Assembly: GCF_001612985.1 (NCBI RefSeq)
Contig: NZ_BDBM01000006.1
Span: forward strand, 62,001-126,000
Length of the DNA stretch: 64,000 nucleotides
Origin: Nocardia gamkensis NBRC 108242
GTDB taxonomy: Bacteria > Actinomycetota > Actinomycetes > Mycobacteriales > Mycobacteriaceae
Direction: 5' to 3'
Shown here: piece after piece, positions 43,250-51,065 of the stretch
Numbering within the stretch: position 1 is the stretch's first letter
How the letters are laid out: each line of letters begins with the position of its first letter
Program-made: the position numbers and the translations under genes
Notes under the pieces: generated by a model
Told to the model about the DNA's origin: nothing
What the model saw: only the letters and a program-made list of their open reading frames with translations
Databases searched by the model: none

Positions 43250-44185
43250 TCACACCCGGACCTGACTGCTGAGCTGCCGATCCGCCGCGGCGAGCACCTC
43301 GGCGGCGCTGATCATCGCCAACCCGGGCGCAGGCGCGTCCGACCGGGGATCGCCGACGTGTCCGGCCCACAAGGCGACATGGGCCATCCGTTCAGGGGGC
43401 GGTCCCCACACCGCGGGCGAATCGGGGCCGAAGACGAGCACCGACGGGGTGCCGAAGGCCGTGGCCAGATGACCGACACCGGTGTCGCCGCTGAGCACGA
43501 GGGCGGCGTCGGCCACCGTGACGGCCAACTGCCGCAGCGTGAGTTCGCCTGCCAGCACGCTGTTTTCGGGCAATCCGGCGGCTTCGGCCACGCCGCGCGC
43601 GAGCGGACGGTCGGCCGCGCTGCCGACGACCCGCACCGGATACCCCCATTCGCGCAGGCCCGCCGCCACCGTCGCGAACCGCTCGGCGGGCCAGCGCCGA
43701 GCAGGCGCCCCGCCCGGATAGACGACGATCCAGCGGCGCTCACCCGTGCTCTCCGGCGGCGGTGTGAGGTCCAGTCGCGCCGGATCGGCCGCGATACCCG
43801 CCCATTCCAGCAGACGGCACCACCGCACGGTCTCGTGCAGGCCCGGCTCGCACAGCGCGCCCGGCAACTGCGGAAAGTCCTTGTGGCGGAAGGTGATCGT
43901 CTGTTCGGGATCGGTCGCCAGCAGCGCGCGTATGCTGTCGGCCCCGGCGTCGTGCAGATTGACCGCGAAGGCCGGCGGCGGAGCGTTCCAGCGCAGTCCG
44001 CCCGCCATCGGGGTCGCATGGAGTTCGTCGACGCAATCGGCCAGTTCTACGACGGGACGCAGCCATCCCGGCGCGGCGAGTACGAGCCGGTGGCGCGGAC
44101 GGACGTCGTGCAACGCGCGCAGCGCGGGAACCGCGGTCAGCAGCTCCCGCAGCCCGTGCGCGCGCAGCGCGAGCAACACAGTCAC
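43250..44185 (-). CDS. Glycosyltransferase family 9 protein
   Basis: From GTG 44185, behind GGAGG, this 311-residue protein has the GT9 (heptosyltransferase-like) layout. An N-terminal L-L-A-L-R-A-H-G-L-R-E-L-L-T-A-V-P-A-L precedes a C-terminal half with V-V-Y-P-G-G-A-P-A-R-R-W-P. Late V-L-S-G-D-T-G-V-G-H-L-A and V-F-G-P-D-S-P close it. GT9 enzymes transfer sugars such as heptose from nucleotide donors; the acceptor in this bacterium is unknown. The frame is open upstream to 44407 with no conserved residues. Confidence 0.85.
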   Translation of the reverse strand: MTVLLALRAHGLRELLTAVPALRALHDVRPRHRLVLAAPGWLRPVVELADCVDELHATPMAGGLRWNAPPPAFAVNLHDAGADSIRALLATDPEQTITFRHKDFPQLPGALCEPGLHETVRWCRLLEWAGIAADPARLDLTPPPESTGERRWIVVYPGGAPARRWPAERFATVAAGLREWGYPVRVVGSAADRPLARGVAEAAGLPENSVLAGELTLRQLAVTVADAALVLSGDTGVGHLATAFGTPSVLVFGPDSPAVWGPPPERMAHVALWAGHVGDPRSDAPAPGLAMISAAEVLAAADRQLSSQVRV

Positions 44186-44488
44186 GGAAAAGCCTCCACT
44201 TCGGCGCTGAGGGCACGGCCCCGCCGCCCGGGCCGACATCGTCGGCGGCCCGGGGCGGGTGTGCCACATAACTTCGAGTCGCTCGCGAGAATGCCGCGAA
44301 ACGGGGCTCGAAGCCCGCCGCCGCGGTGCGGTCCTCGACGCCGTTGTCGAGGGGAACGCACGGATGACGGCGGTGCTCCCGAGGGGGTTCGGCGCCTGGA
44401 CACCCACGGCGGGAGCGGCATTCGGAAATCGGACGAGCGGTCCTTGCTACATCCGAAGATGCCCGTTCTGCCTGATTCGAAACCCGCG
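44186..44488. other. Intergenic region with a large GC-rich hairpin
   Basis: No gene is supported in these 303 bases. About 44217-44260 forms a long imperfect inverted repeat rich in GGCC and CCGGG, close behind the GT9 start. The last 60 bases are more AT-balanced. The promoter of the GT9 gene must lie here. Confidence 0.4.
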
Positions 44489-44806
44489 CTATTTCGGCAC
44501 GAAGATGCCGGTGAGATCGGCCTTGCGGATCGGAGTATCCGGATTGGCCTGTGCCGCGCACATCAGCTTGATAGCCGCGATCGAGGCATCGACAGTCCTG
44601 GCGTCGGGCGTGCCGTCGCCCTCGCGTTCCTGCTCGAGGAACTTCTCGGTGGTGATGCGCTGCTTGTCGTCATCCTGGGCGACGAATTCGTTGCACGGCG
44701 TGTCACCGCCCTTGTTCACGATCTTCTTCGGCTCGTCGCCGCATCCGCCCGCGCAGAGTGCCAGCGCGGCGAGCGCGGCGATGCCCATGCGGCCCGCGGC
44801 GCTCAT
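44489..44806 (-). CDS. Small exported lipoprotein, paralogue with HdeA-like core
   Basis: This 105-residue protein has a signal peptide with lipobox C-A-G-G-C. The mature part G-G-D-T-P-C-N-E-F-V-A-Q-D-D-D through V-D-A-S-I-A-A-I-K-L-M-C matches the lipoprotein at 12712-13035: 37 of the 73 C-terminal residues are identical without gaps by my count. Both end in G-I-F-x-x-K and keep two cysteines 45 residues apart, like HdeA. The ATG overlaps the stop of the upstream lipoprotein gene as ATGA, so the two are cotranslated. Confidence 0.78.
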   Translation of the reverse strand: MSAAGRMGIAALAALALCAGGCGDEPKKIVNKGGDTPCNEFVAQDDDKQRITTEKFLEQEREGDGTPDARTVDASIAAIKLMCAAQANPDTPIRKADLTGIFVPK

Positions 44807-45261
44807 CGGCCGAACCCCGCCAGAGCCGAGGCCAGGTCCGGCACGTTCAGCGCCTGCACCGCCTGCTCGCGGACATCGGGGCAATTCTGCGTGGTGATGG
44901 TGTCGATCGTGCCCCGGTCGGTGACGACCACGTCGTTGAGACCGCCGTTGCGGGCGGCCCAGTTGTGCACGGTGCCGTTGAACGTCACTTTGGCGACCGT
45001 CGGGCCCTGGCCACGCCAGGTGTCGATGTCGGCGCGCATCATGTCGCACAGCTGCTCGGCCGCCGCGGGAGTGATCTCGTCGGTATTCGGTACCTGCGAG
45101 CTGGACGGTCCCGGCATGGTGATCGAGACGGTCGCGGGTGCGGGCGTGTCCGCGGCCGGATCGCCGTCGTCGGCCGAACACGCGGTGAGCACCGAGCCCG
45201 CCGCCAGCGCGCCCATGAGCAGCGCGAAGCGGCCCAAGGGCCGGTTGGGCTGGTTTGTCAT
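44803..45261 (-). CDS. Lipoprotein of unknown function
   Basis: This 152-residue protein has a signal peptide with lipobox V-L-T-A-C and a Ser/Thr/Pro-rich linker, then a compact domain with three cysteines, including L-C-D-M-M and Q-N-C-P-D-V. I do not recognise a family; DUF3558-like mycobacterial lipoproteins have similar size and composition. AGGAGA lies ahead of the ATG. It is the first gene of a two-lipoprotein operon with the HdeA-like paralogue, suggesting a joint role at the cell surface. Confidence 0.75.
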   Translation of the reverse strand: MTNQPNRPLGRFALLMGALAAGSVLTACSADDGDPAADTPAPATVSITMPGPSSSQVPNTDEITPAAAEQLCDMMRADIDTWRGQGPTVAKVTFNGTVHNWAARNGGLNDVVVTDRGTIDTITTQNCPDVREQAVQALNVPDLASALAGFGR

Positions 45262-45347
45262 TCTTTTCTCCTGGATGTCGAAAGCCGCGTTCTCCGGGCG
45301 GCGTCACGGGCGGCCGCACGGCCTCGGCCGAGCGGGCGGACTCGCGA

Positions 45348-45689
45348 TCAGTGCCCGGCGGCGTCCCGCAGCCGCTTGCCTTCTCGCGCCTTGATCCTGC
45401 GATGCTCGGCGATGATCACCAGGACGCCCGCGACGATGCAGACGCCGCAGACCACACCCGCGATCACCGCCCAGCCCGCGAACCCGTACCCGGCGGCGGT
45501 GAGCGTGAGCGCCATGGCCACGATCCCTACCGCGACCAGGATGATCCCCGGCCAGTTACGGGCGTCCTCGATGGATTCTCCGGCGTGTGTGCGGTTGGTG
45601 CGGGTGTCGTCCGGGAACGTGTGGGTCCGGGGTGCGTGCTGCTCTCCGGCGCCGGATCCCGCGGTCGGCTCGTTCGGTGCTGGCAGCAT
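45348..45689 (-). CDS. usfY: UsfY-family membrane protein
   Basis: This 113-residue protein has a polar N-terminus, then T-H-A-G-E-S-I-E-D-A-R-N-W-P-G-I-I-L-V, two membrane segments (about 48-70 and 74-95) and E-H-R-R-I-K at the end. The G-E-S...W-P-G segment and E-H-R-R-I-K tail match mycobacterial UsfY, a stress protein encoded next to the SigF locus. AAAGGA precedes the ATG. It is divergent from the CBS-domain gene, and only a weak SigF-like sequence is visible on its own side of the gap. Confidence 0.7.
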   Translation of the reverse strand: MLPAPNEPTAGSGAGEQHAPRTHTFPDDTRTNRTHAGESIEDARNWPGIILVAVGIVAMALTLTAAGYGFAGWAVIAGVVCGVCIVAGVLVIIAEHRRIKAREGKRLRDAAGH

Positions 45690-45796
45690 CGGATGTCCTT
45701 TCTGCTGAGCGGCAACGTCTTCGGTGCATGGGCGGCCCGCGGCTCGAACATTCGAACCGGGCCCGTCCGGAGCGGCCGTACCGGTCGGATGCCCGC

Positions 45797-45820
45797 GTTA
45801 GCAGATCCGAAACGGGGGTA
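45797..45820 (+). promoter_or_regulatory. SigF-type promoter for the CBS gene
   Basis: GTTA (45797-45800), 15 bases, GGGTA (45816-45820) matches the mycobacterial SigF pattern GTTT-N14-17-GGGTA with one change in the -35. The CBS start is at 45886. Confidence 0.6.
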
Positions 45821-45885
45821 CGACCTCAGCGAGCCGCCCGGTTCGGGCCGCTCTTACCGGTAAGAAAGTCCCAGGAGGGATCCCG

Positions 45886-46305
45886 ATGACAACAGCACGG
45901 GACATCATGACCGCGAATGTGGAATGCGTCCGGTCCAGTGACACGGTGGTCGCCGCCGCGCAGCGCATGGCGGAGTTGAATGTCGGCGCCTTGCCCATCT
46001 GCGGCGAGGACGACAAGCTGAAGGGAATGCTCACCGACCGCGACATCGTGGTCGAAGTGATCGCTCAGCGCAAGGACCCGCTCGGTGTCGACGCGGGCGA
46101 ACTCGGAGGTGGGGAGCTGGTCACCGTCGAAGCCGACGACGACGTGCGCAAGGTCATGTCGGTCATGTCGCAGCATCAGGTACGCCGCGTACCGGTGCTG
46201 GAGCAGGGCCGGCTGGTCGGCATCATCGCGCAGGCCGACGTGGCCACCGCCGTCGACAACACTCGATCGGGCAGCACGGTGGAGGCGATCTCGACCGACT
46301 TCTGA
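45886..46305 (+). CDS. CBS-domain protein, Hrp1-like
   Basis: This 139-residue protein is two CBS domains in tandem: A-R-D-I-M-T-A-N-V, A-A-A-Q-R-M-A-E-L-N-V-G-A-L-P-I and M-L-T-D-R-D-I-V-V-E, then D-V-R-K-V-M-S, Q-V-R-R-V-P-V-L and L-V-G-I-I-A-Q-A-D-V. Mycobacterial Hrp1 has the same arrangement and is induced by hypoxia. CBS pairs bind adenine nucleotides or other ligands. AGGAGG lies before the ATG and a SigF-type promoter about 65 bases upstream. Confidence 0.87.
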   Translation: MTTARDIMTANVECVRSSDTVVAAAQRMAELNVGALPICGEDDKLKGMLTDRDIVVEVIAQRKDPLGVDAGELGGGELVTVEADDDVRKVMSVMSQHQVRRVPVLEQGRLVGIIAQADVATAVDNTRSGSTVEAISTDF

Positions 46306-46318
46306 GTTCGGCGTTTCC

Positions 46319-47038
46319 TCAGACCGTGGCCGGGTGCATGTCGTAGACCGCGTACGCCGCTCGGATCACCGGCTGGGCGACATTGCGCACCCGGATGCCG
46401 CCCGGAGTGGTGCCGCGCTCGGTCCCGGCGTGCGCGTGACCGTGCAACGCCAGGTCGGCGCCGTGTTCATCGATCGCCTCGCCGAGCAGGTAGGAACCGA
46501 GGAAGGGATAGATCTCCCTCGGTTCGCCGTGCAGCGTGTCGCTGATCGGGGAGTAGTGCGTGAGCGCGACGGTGACGTCGGTGTGCAACGTGGCGAGGGC
46601 TTCGCCGAGCGCGGCGGCCACGTCTACGGTGTGCGCGGCGAACTCGCGCATCAAGGGTTCGCCGAAGACGCTCGCGCATTTGCCCGCGAACCCGCCGCCG
46701 AAGCCTTTGGTGCCCGCGACCCCGAGCGTGCTCCCGTCCACGTTCAAGGTCACCGAGGTTCCGTCCAGGACGGTGATGCCGTGGTCGGTCAGCACGGTCG
46801 CGATCTCGCGGTCGGCGTCGCCGTGATAGTCGTGGTTGCCCAGGACCGCCACGACCGGCACGCCCAGGTCGGCGAACTCCGCCGCGACCACCCGGCCTTC
46901 GTCGGCGGTGCCGTGGCGGGTCAGGTCGCCCGCCAGCAGCAGCACATCGGCTCGCTCGGAGAGGCCGTCCAGGGCGGGCCGCCACTGCCCGCGCGAATCC
47001 ACGCCGAGATGTACATCACCGACGGCGGCTATCCGCAT
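46319..47038 (-). CDS. Metallophosphoesterase
   Basis: From ATG 47038 this 239-residue protein has the calcineurin-like metal motifs G-D-V-H-L-G, L-L-A-G-D-L-T-R-H-G, V-L-G-N-H-D-Y-H-G-D, L-T-H-Y-S and G-H-A-H. It belongs to the family of phosphodiesterases/phosphatases whose members cleave cyclic nucleotides, Ap4A or other phosphoesters; specificity is unknown. It is the last gene of the minus-strand operon nucleotidyltransferase-BON-metallophosphoesterase; 5 bases separate it from the BON gene. Confidence 0.88.
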   Translation of the reverse strand: MRIAAVGDVHLGVDSRGQWRPALDGLSERADVLLLAGDLTRHGTADEGRVVAAEFADLGVPVVAVLGNHDYHGDADREIATVLTDHGITVLDGTSVTLNVDGSTLGVAGTKGFGGGFAGKCASVFGEPLMREFAAHTVDVAAALGEALATLHTDVTVALTHYSPISDTLHGEPREIYPFLGSYLLGEAIDEHGADLALHGHAHAGTERGTTPGGIRVRNVAQPVIRAAYAVYDMHPATV

Positions 47039-47043
47039 GCGGC

Positions 47044-47313
47044 TCAACTCCTTTCGGGTCCGTCCGGCTCCAGCGTCTCGGTCTCGACGGGTGCCGTGGG
47101 ACGGTTGACATGGACGTCGTTGTGGATCCGCGCGTGCGGAAGCTGCTCGTGTACGACGGTTTCCATCTGTTGTTTGCAGTTCTCGCTGCTCACCTCGCCG
47201 CACAGCACCACGACGTCGCCGCGGATGGTCACCTGCACGCCGAGTTCGGCGGTGCGGGGATCCTCGGCCAGCGCCCGGCGCAACCGTGCGACCAGGTATT
47301 GCGGCTGCTCCAT
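47044..47313 (-). CDS. BON-domain protein
   Basis: This 89-residue protein is a single BON domain without signal peptide: Y-L-V-A-R-L-R-R-A-L-A-E-D-P-R-T, then V-T-I-R-G-D-V-V-V-L-C-G-E-V and V-H-E-Q-L-P-H-A-R-I-H-N-D-V. BON domains bind phospholipids and occur in stress proteins such as OsmY; this one is cytoplasmic by sequence. It lies between the nucleotidyltransferase and metallophosphoesterase genes, touching the former with no gap. Confidence 0.82.
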   Translation of the reverse strand: MEQPQYLVARLRRALAEDPRTAELGVQVTIRGDVVVLCGEVSSENCKQQMETVVHEQLPHARIHNDVHVNRPTAPVETETLEPDGPERS

Positions 47314-47877
47314 CTATTCCACCTTTCCGGTGCGAGTGATGCCGAGATCGTCGAGCAGGCCCATGAAGGCCCGCGCGTAGGGCGAGGCCTTGGTCTGTTC
47401 GCGCACCGCCTCCCAGTCCACCTGTTCCCGCAGGTCCCGCGCGATGTGCAGAATCGGGCTGAGATCCAGGCGGTGTGCGTCGAAGACGAGCATCTTGTCC
47501 ACCATCAGGTCGGTGCCGCTGATCACCGGGGCCTTCGCGGGCCCGATCCGCATCTCGGTAGCCCGGTCGAGCAGTTCATCGGTCACGTCACGATCGTTCG
47601 GGCGGTGGATCACATCGACGAGGATGTCGTCGGCGTAGACTTTGCGCAGCCAGTTCTCCGGCGGATCGCACACCCGCAGACCCGCGCGGGCCAGCGTGTG
47701 GATCGCTCGCCCACTGTCCTCCGGTTTGACGAAGATGTCGACGTCGTGCTGGGAGGTGGGGCCGCCACGGGCATAGACCGCGCAGCCGCCCGCCACCGCG
47801 AATCGGATATCTGTCGCCGCCAACGCGTTCACCGTGCGGGTGAGCGCATGCAGCAGCTGATCGGTGCTAACGGCCAT
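47314..47877 (-). CDS. Nucleotidyltransferase-fold protein
   Basis: This 187-residue protein has the nucleotidyltransferase signature V-A-G-G-C-A-V-Y-A-R-G and T-S-Q-H-D-V-D-I-F near 28-50, with the D-x-D metal pair and a third Asp in L-V-D-V-I-H. Related proteins are MNT-type antitoxins or AbiEii-like toxins, but no partner of that kind is next to it, so the role is open. A SigF-type site (GATT-15-GGGTAC) ends only 10 bases before its ATG, implying a very short 5' leader. Confidence 0.78.
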   Translation of the reverse strand: MAVSTDQLLHALTRTVNALAATDIRFAVAGGCAVYARGGPTSQHDVDIFVKPEDSGRAIHTLARAGLRVCDPPENWLRKVYADDILVDVIHRPNDRDVTDELLDRATEMRIGPAKAPVISGTDLMVDKMLVFDAHRLDLSPILHIARDLREQVDWEAVREQTKASPYARAFMGLLDDLGITRTGKVE

Positions 47878-47886
47878 GCAGCGGTG

Positions 47887-47911
47887 GTACCCGGCAGACA
47901 CCGGGTTAATC
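47887..47911 (-). promoter_or_regulatory. SigF-type promoter for the nucleotidyltransferase operon
   Basis: On the minus strand GATT (47911-47908), 15 bases, GGGTAC (47892-47887) matches the SigF pattern. It shares four bases with the opposite-strand promoter at 47905-47928. Confidence 0.55.
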
Positions 47912-47928
47912 GGCGTTTCACCGGGTAT
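47905..47928 (+). promoter_or_regulatory. SigF-type promoter for the ChaB gene
   Basis: GTTA (47905-47908), 14 bases, GGGTAT (47923-47928) matches the SigF pattern. The ChaB ATG is at 48019. It overlaps the divergent site on the other strand. Confidence 0.6.
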
Positions 47929-48018
47929 GCGTCCGGATATCCGGAGGGCCCGCGCGGCGGCGCACCGGGCTTTCGCACTACTCCGGACCACCGGCCTCGG
48001 GACGGGAGAGGAGCGATT

Positions 48019-48444
48019 ATGCCCAAGACGACAGCACGCGGCGACGTCGAGCAGTCGGAGTTGCCGAGCACGCTGCAGCGGTCGGAGGAAAAGGCTCAGC
48101 GCACCTTCGCCGAGGCGCACGACGCCGCGCTCGAACAGTACGACGGCGACGAGCAGCGCGCCTATCGCGTCGCCTACGCCGCGTTGAAGCACAGCTACGA
48201 GAAAGTCGGCGATCACTGGGAGCCCAAGGCTCGCCGCGGGCCCTCCGACGAGCGCGCCGAACACGGCGGCCCGGACGCGCGGGGCGAGACCGCCGAAGGC
48301 GTCGATGCCAACGCGTCCAAGGAGCACCTGCTCGGCATCGCCCGGCGACTGGACATCTCCGGTCGCTCGCGGATGACCAAGGACGAACTCGTCGAGGCGA
48401 TCAAGAAGCGCAATCGCCGGGAGTCCGCGCGTGCCCGAGGATGA
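48019..48444 (+). CDS. ChaB-domain protein with C-terminal Rho-N-like motif
   Basis: This 141-residue protein starts with a ChaB domain: L-P-S-T-L-Q-R-S-E-E-K-A-Q-R-T-F-A-E-A-H near 16-35, then A-Y-R-V-A-Y-A-A-L-K-H-S-Y-E-K near 53-67. A C-terminal L-L-G-I-A-R-R-L-D-I-S-G-R-S-R-M-T-K-D-E-L segment resembles the Rho N-terminal/SAP helix pair that binds nucleic acid. ChaB in E. coli is a cation-transport regulator, but actinobacterial ChaB/Rho-N fusions are uncharacterised. GGGAGAGGAG lies before the ATG, and the stop overlaps the next gene. Confidence 0.85.
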   Translation: MPKTTARGDVEQSELPSTLQRSEEKAQRTFAEAHDAALEQYDGDEQRAYRVAYAALKHSYEKVGDHWEPKARRGPSDERAEHGGPDARGETAEGVDANASKEHLLGIARRLDISGRSRMTKDELVEAIKKRNRRESARARG

Positions 48445-48943
48445 GGACGACGCCTGGGCGCGCCGCGCCCGTGGCGAGACCGAACTCGAACGACTGGACC
48501 GGAACTGGGGGAGCCTGATCCAGGAGTTGCGTGTCGTGCAGACCGGTGTGCAGTTCCTCTTCGGGGCGTTGCTGGTCCTGCCGTTCCAGGCGTCGTTCGG
48601 CACGCTGTCCCCGGGTATGCGAGCGCTCTATATGGCCACCTTGGCCGCCGTTCTGGGGGCCACGGTGTTCTTGATCGCCCCGGTGTCCTGGCACCGCATC
48701 CTGTTCCGCCGCCACCGCCTGGGCAATGTGGTCGCGGCGGCGCACCGCTGCGCGATGGCGGGCGTCGCACTGTTGGGTCTCGCGTTGATCGGCGCGGTGA
48801 TCCTCGTGGTCGACTACGTGACGGGGACGGCAGCGGCAGTGGCGACCGGCATCGTCTCCGTCGCCTTGTTCGTGGTGACATGGCTCATCGCGCCGTGGCG
48901 CTGGCGCAGCGCCTCCGAGGATGTCCGCGCCGACCACTCCTGA
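48431..48943 (+). CDS. DUF6328 family membrane protein
   Basis: This 170-residue protein from GTG 48431 overlaps the ChaB frame by 14 bases. After a charged N-terminus with W-G-S-L-I-Q-E-L-R-V-V-Q-T-G-V-Q, there are four hydrophobic segments (about 40-58, 68-88, 110-130 and 136-155). The E-L-R-V...Q-T-G-V-Q pattern is the DUF6328 signature. Function is unknown. It is cotranscribed with the ChaB gene behind a SigF-type promoter, so it is likely an envelope stress protein. Confidence 0.8.
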   Translation: MPEDEDDAWARRARGETELERLDRNWGSLIQELRVVQTGVQFLFGALLVLPFQASFGTLSPGMRALYMATLAAVLGATVFLIAPVSWHRILFRRHRLGNVVAAAHRCAMAGVALLGLALIGAVILVVDYVTGTAAAVATGIVSVALFVVTWLIAPWRWRSASEDVRADHS

Positions 48944-48959
48944 TACGAACACTCGCGAG

Positions 48960-50171
48960 TCAGCGGGCCCACGAGACGACTTCTCCCGCGTGGGCGGGGG
49001 CACCTCGGTGATAGGCGCTGAGCGTCTCGGTCGCGACCCGATCCCAGGAATTCCGGCTCGCGGCCCGCTGATACCCTGCGGCGCCCCAGGTTTCGCGGAG
49101 TGTCGAGTCCTCGAGCAGGGGGCGCACGGCCCGGACGATCGCGTCGGGTTCGGGCGGGGCGACGAATCGCCCGGTGACGCCGTCGACCACCGTGTCGAGC
49201 AGACCGCCGACGGGCGTGGCGATCACCGGCTTGCCACAGGCCATCGCTTCCAGGGCCACCCGGCCGAACGGCTCGTACCAGGGCGTGCAGAGCACCACGT
49301 CCGCGGAGCGGTACAGCCGCGGCAACGTCGGCCGCGTCACCGCTCCGGCCAACCGGAGACGCTCGCGCACACCGTGATCCGAGGCCAAGCGGCGCAACCG
49401 GCGACCTTCGGCGTCGTCTTCGGCGTCGGCGGCCGGGGCTCCCACGATCACCAGTTCGGTGTCCGGGAGGTCCGCCAGCGCTCGGATGACCGGGTCGAAT
49501 CCGCTGCGCCGCATCAACTCTCCGGACGCGAGCAATCGGTGTGTGGCGTGCCGATCGGCGGCCGCGCCCTCCGGGGTGAACGCGGTGAGGTCGACGCCGT
49601 GCGGCACGATCGTGGTCCGGAACCGCGGCACGCCCATCCGGGCCAGCTCGGCGACCTCGTCGGAGCAGGTCGCCACCACGTGCGCGGCCCGCGTCGCGAT
49701 GAGCCGCTCGAACCGGATGCGCGAGCGCGGACTCGGGTCGGCGAGCCCTTCGCAGCGCCGCTGCACGGTGCCGAGGCCGTGGAAGGTCAGCACCACCGGG
49801 ATGCCGTGGGCGCGCGAGGCCAGCTCGGCGGCGAGCCCCGATTTCCAGTAGTGCGCGTGCACGATATCCGGTCGTTCGGTGGCCCAATGCCGCCGCAGGA
49901 CCGTGCCGAAATCTCCGAGGTAGGGCAAGGTCCGATCGCTCGGCAGGGGGGTGGGCGGTCCGGCCGCGACGTGCACCACGCGATAGCCGCCCTCGGTGAG
50001 CAGCTCGGCGGGGGCGCGCGGACCGATGCGCCGGGTATAGACCGTCACCTCGTGCCCGCGGCGCACGTAGGCCGCCGACAATTCGGCGACGTACGCACCG
50101 CGGCCGCCCCCATCGGCGGGGCTCCCCTCGGCGAGCGGGCTGGCGTCTTCGGAAACCATGGCAATCTTCAC
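48960..50171 (-). CDS. GT4-family glycosyltransferase
   Basis: This 403-residue GT-B enzyme has an N-terminal domain with G-G-G-R-G-A-Y-V-A-E-L, V-H-A-H-Y-W-K-S and V-L-T-F-H-G-L-G. The C-terminal GT4 domain has V-P-H-G-V-D-L, P-W-Y-E-P-F-G-R-V-A-L-E-A-M-A and the E-x7-E donor motif, then T-P-V-G-G-L-L-D-T-V-V. It transfers a sugar from a nucleotide donor to an unknown acceptor. The start is GTG. A SigF-type site (GTTT-15-GGGCAT) lies about 100 bases upstream. It may modify lipids or a stress-related glycan. Confidence 0.87.
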   Translation of the reverse strand: MKIAMVSEDASPLAEGSPADGGGRGAYVAELSAAYVRRGHEVTVYTRRIGPRAPAELLTEGGYRVVHVAAGPPTPLPSDRTLPYLGDFGTVLRRHWATERPDIVHAHYWKSGLAAELASRAHGIPVVLTFHGLGTVQRRCEGLADPSPRSRIRFERLIATRAAHVVATCSDEVAELARMGVPRFRTTIVPHGVDLTAFTPEGAAADRHATHRLLASGELMRRSGFDPVIRALADLPDTELVIVGAPAADAEDDAEGRRLRRLASDHGVRERLRLAGAVTRPTLPRLYRSADVVLCTPWYEPFGRVALEAMACGKPVIATPVGGLLDTVVDGVTGRFVAPPEPDAIVRAVRPLLEDSTLRETWGAAGYQRAASRNSWDRVATETLSAYHRGAPAHAGEVVSWAR

Positions 50172-50272
50172 CGGGTTGCTCCGTTCTCGTCGCGGGGCGC
50201 CGTGCGGACGCGCTCATCCGCGCGCTTGCCCTACGACCGGCATCGCGTGACGTTCGGGAATATATCGGGGAT

Positions 50273-50297
50273 ATGCCCGGACGCGGGCCGATGAAAC
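50273..50297 (-). promoter_or_regulatory. Probable SigF-type promoter for the glycosyltransferase; rest of gap empty
   Basis: On the minus strand GTTT (50297-50294), 15 bases, GGGCAT (50278-50273) differs from the SigF -10 by one base (C for T). The 392-base gap 50172-50563 holds this site and the region before the STAS gene; I see no other gene in it. Confidence 0.45.
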
Positions 50298-50563
50298 CCC
50301 ACGTCAGCGGGCAGATCGCGAGCCGAACGGTCGGTTTTCCGTGATCCCGGGCCCGCCGGCGACGGGTCACGTTCTCCTACCGAACGCTGTCGGGAACGTG
50401 TGGACCGTGCCACACTGTAGAAAGGTTGAGATCACAGCCGACCCCGGTTCGACGCATTCGGCGCAGCCGGTCGATGGGACGGCACGGCAACCGATTCGCG
50501 CTCGCGCCGCCCTCGTCCCGGCCGCCGCGGAGGACTGGAAACCCCCTACACGGGAGGTTCGAC

Positions 50564-50980
50564 TTGTCTGCCATTTCTCTGCTACGAGAGCATGCCGAGG
50601 GCGTGCATCTCAATGGTTCGGGACCGGGACGTCGTCGGGACAACCGGTTGTGGGCACAGCGGGTGGATCGCCGCCGCGAGTGCGTGGTGGTCCGTGTCGA
50701 AGGCGAGTTGGACGCCGCCGTGTCGGCCGAGTTCTTCGAGACGGTCGACCGGGCCCTGCAGTCGCCGTGCGATGCGGTGGTGATCGATCTGCGCGCGGCG
50801 AGGTTTTTGAGCCTGCGCGCGGCCGTGCGGCTCGGCGCGCTGCGCAGGGACGCGGTGGGTGGTCGTCCGGATCTGCGGATCGTCGCGGGCGGACCGGGGG
50901 TGGAGCGAGCACTCGAGGTGACCGGCGTGCGATCGTTGTTCCCCCGCTACTCGTCCATGCGGACCGCACTGGACGCCTGA
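50564..50980 (+). CDS. STAS-domain anti-sigma factor antagonist-like protein
   Basis: This 138-residue protein starts at TTG 50564, preceded by GGGAGG at a good distance; the open frame further upstream has no other good ribosome site. After about 45 residues comes a STAS domain: V-V-V-R-V-E-G-E-L-D-A-A-V-S, V-V-I-D-L-R-A-A-R-F-L-S-L-R-A-A and then L-R-I-V-A-G-G-P. The usual phospho-acceptor is the Ser/Thr in the D-x-S/T-x-L loop; here the loop reads R-F-L-S-L-R-A, so Ser is available. It probably binds an anti-sigma factor such as the UsfX-like protein nearby. Confidence 0.8.
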   Translation: MSAISLLREHAEGVHLNGSGPGRRRDNRLWAQRVDRRRECVVVRVEGELDAAVSAEFFETVDRALQSPCDAVVIDLRAARFLSLRAAVRLGALRRDAVGGRPDLRIVAGGPGVERALEVTGVRSLFPRYSSMRTALDA

Positions 50981-51010
50981 GCGGACGGCCCTCTCGAAGC
51001 CCGTGCTCGC

Positions 51011-51037
51011 GGTGTGACCCCCCGATCCGGTCACACC
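51011..51037. terminator. Hairpin between the STAS and ANTAR genes
   Basis: GGTGTGACC (51011-51019) and GGTCACACC (51029-51037) pair perfectly over 9 bp around a nine-base loop. It may terminate the STAS transcript or act as an operator for the downstream gene. Confidence 0.55.
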
Positions 51038-51065
51038 GGGCGCACCGGCATCGGATACTTCTGCG

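Noticed and set aside
45690..45780. SigF-like site (GTTC-15-GGGCCG) before usfY on the minus strand
   Set aside because: The -10 half matches only GGG; too weak to claim as a promoter.
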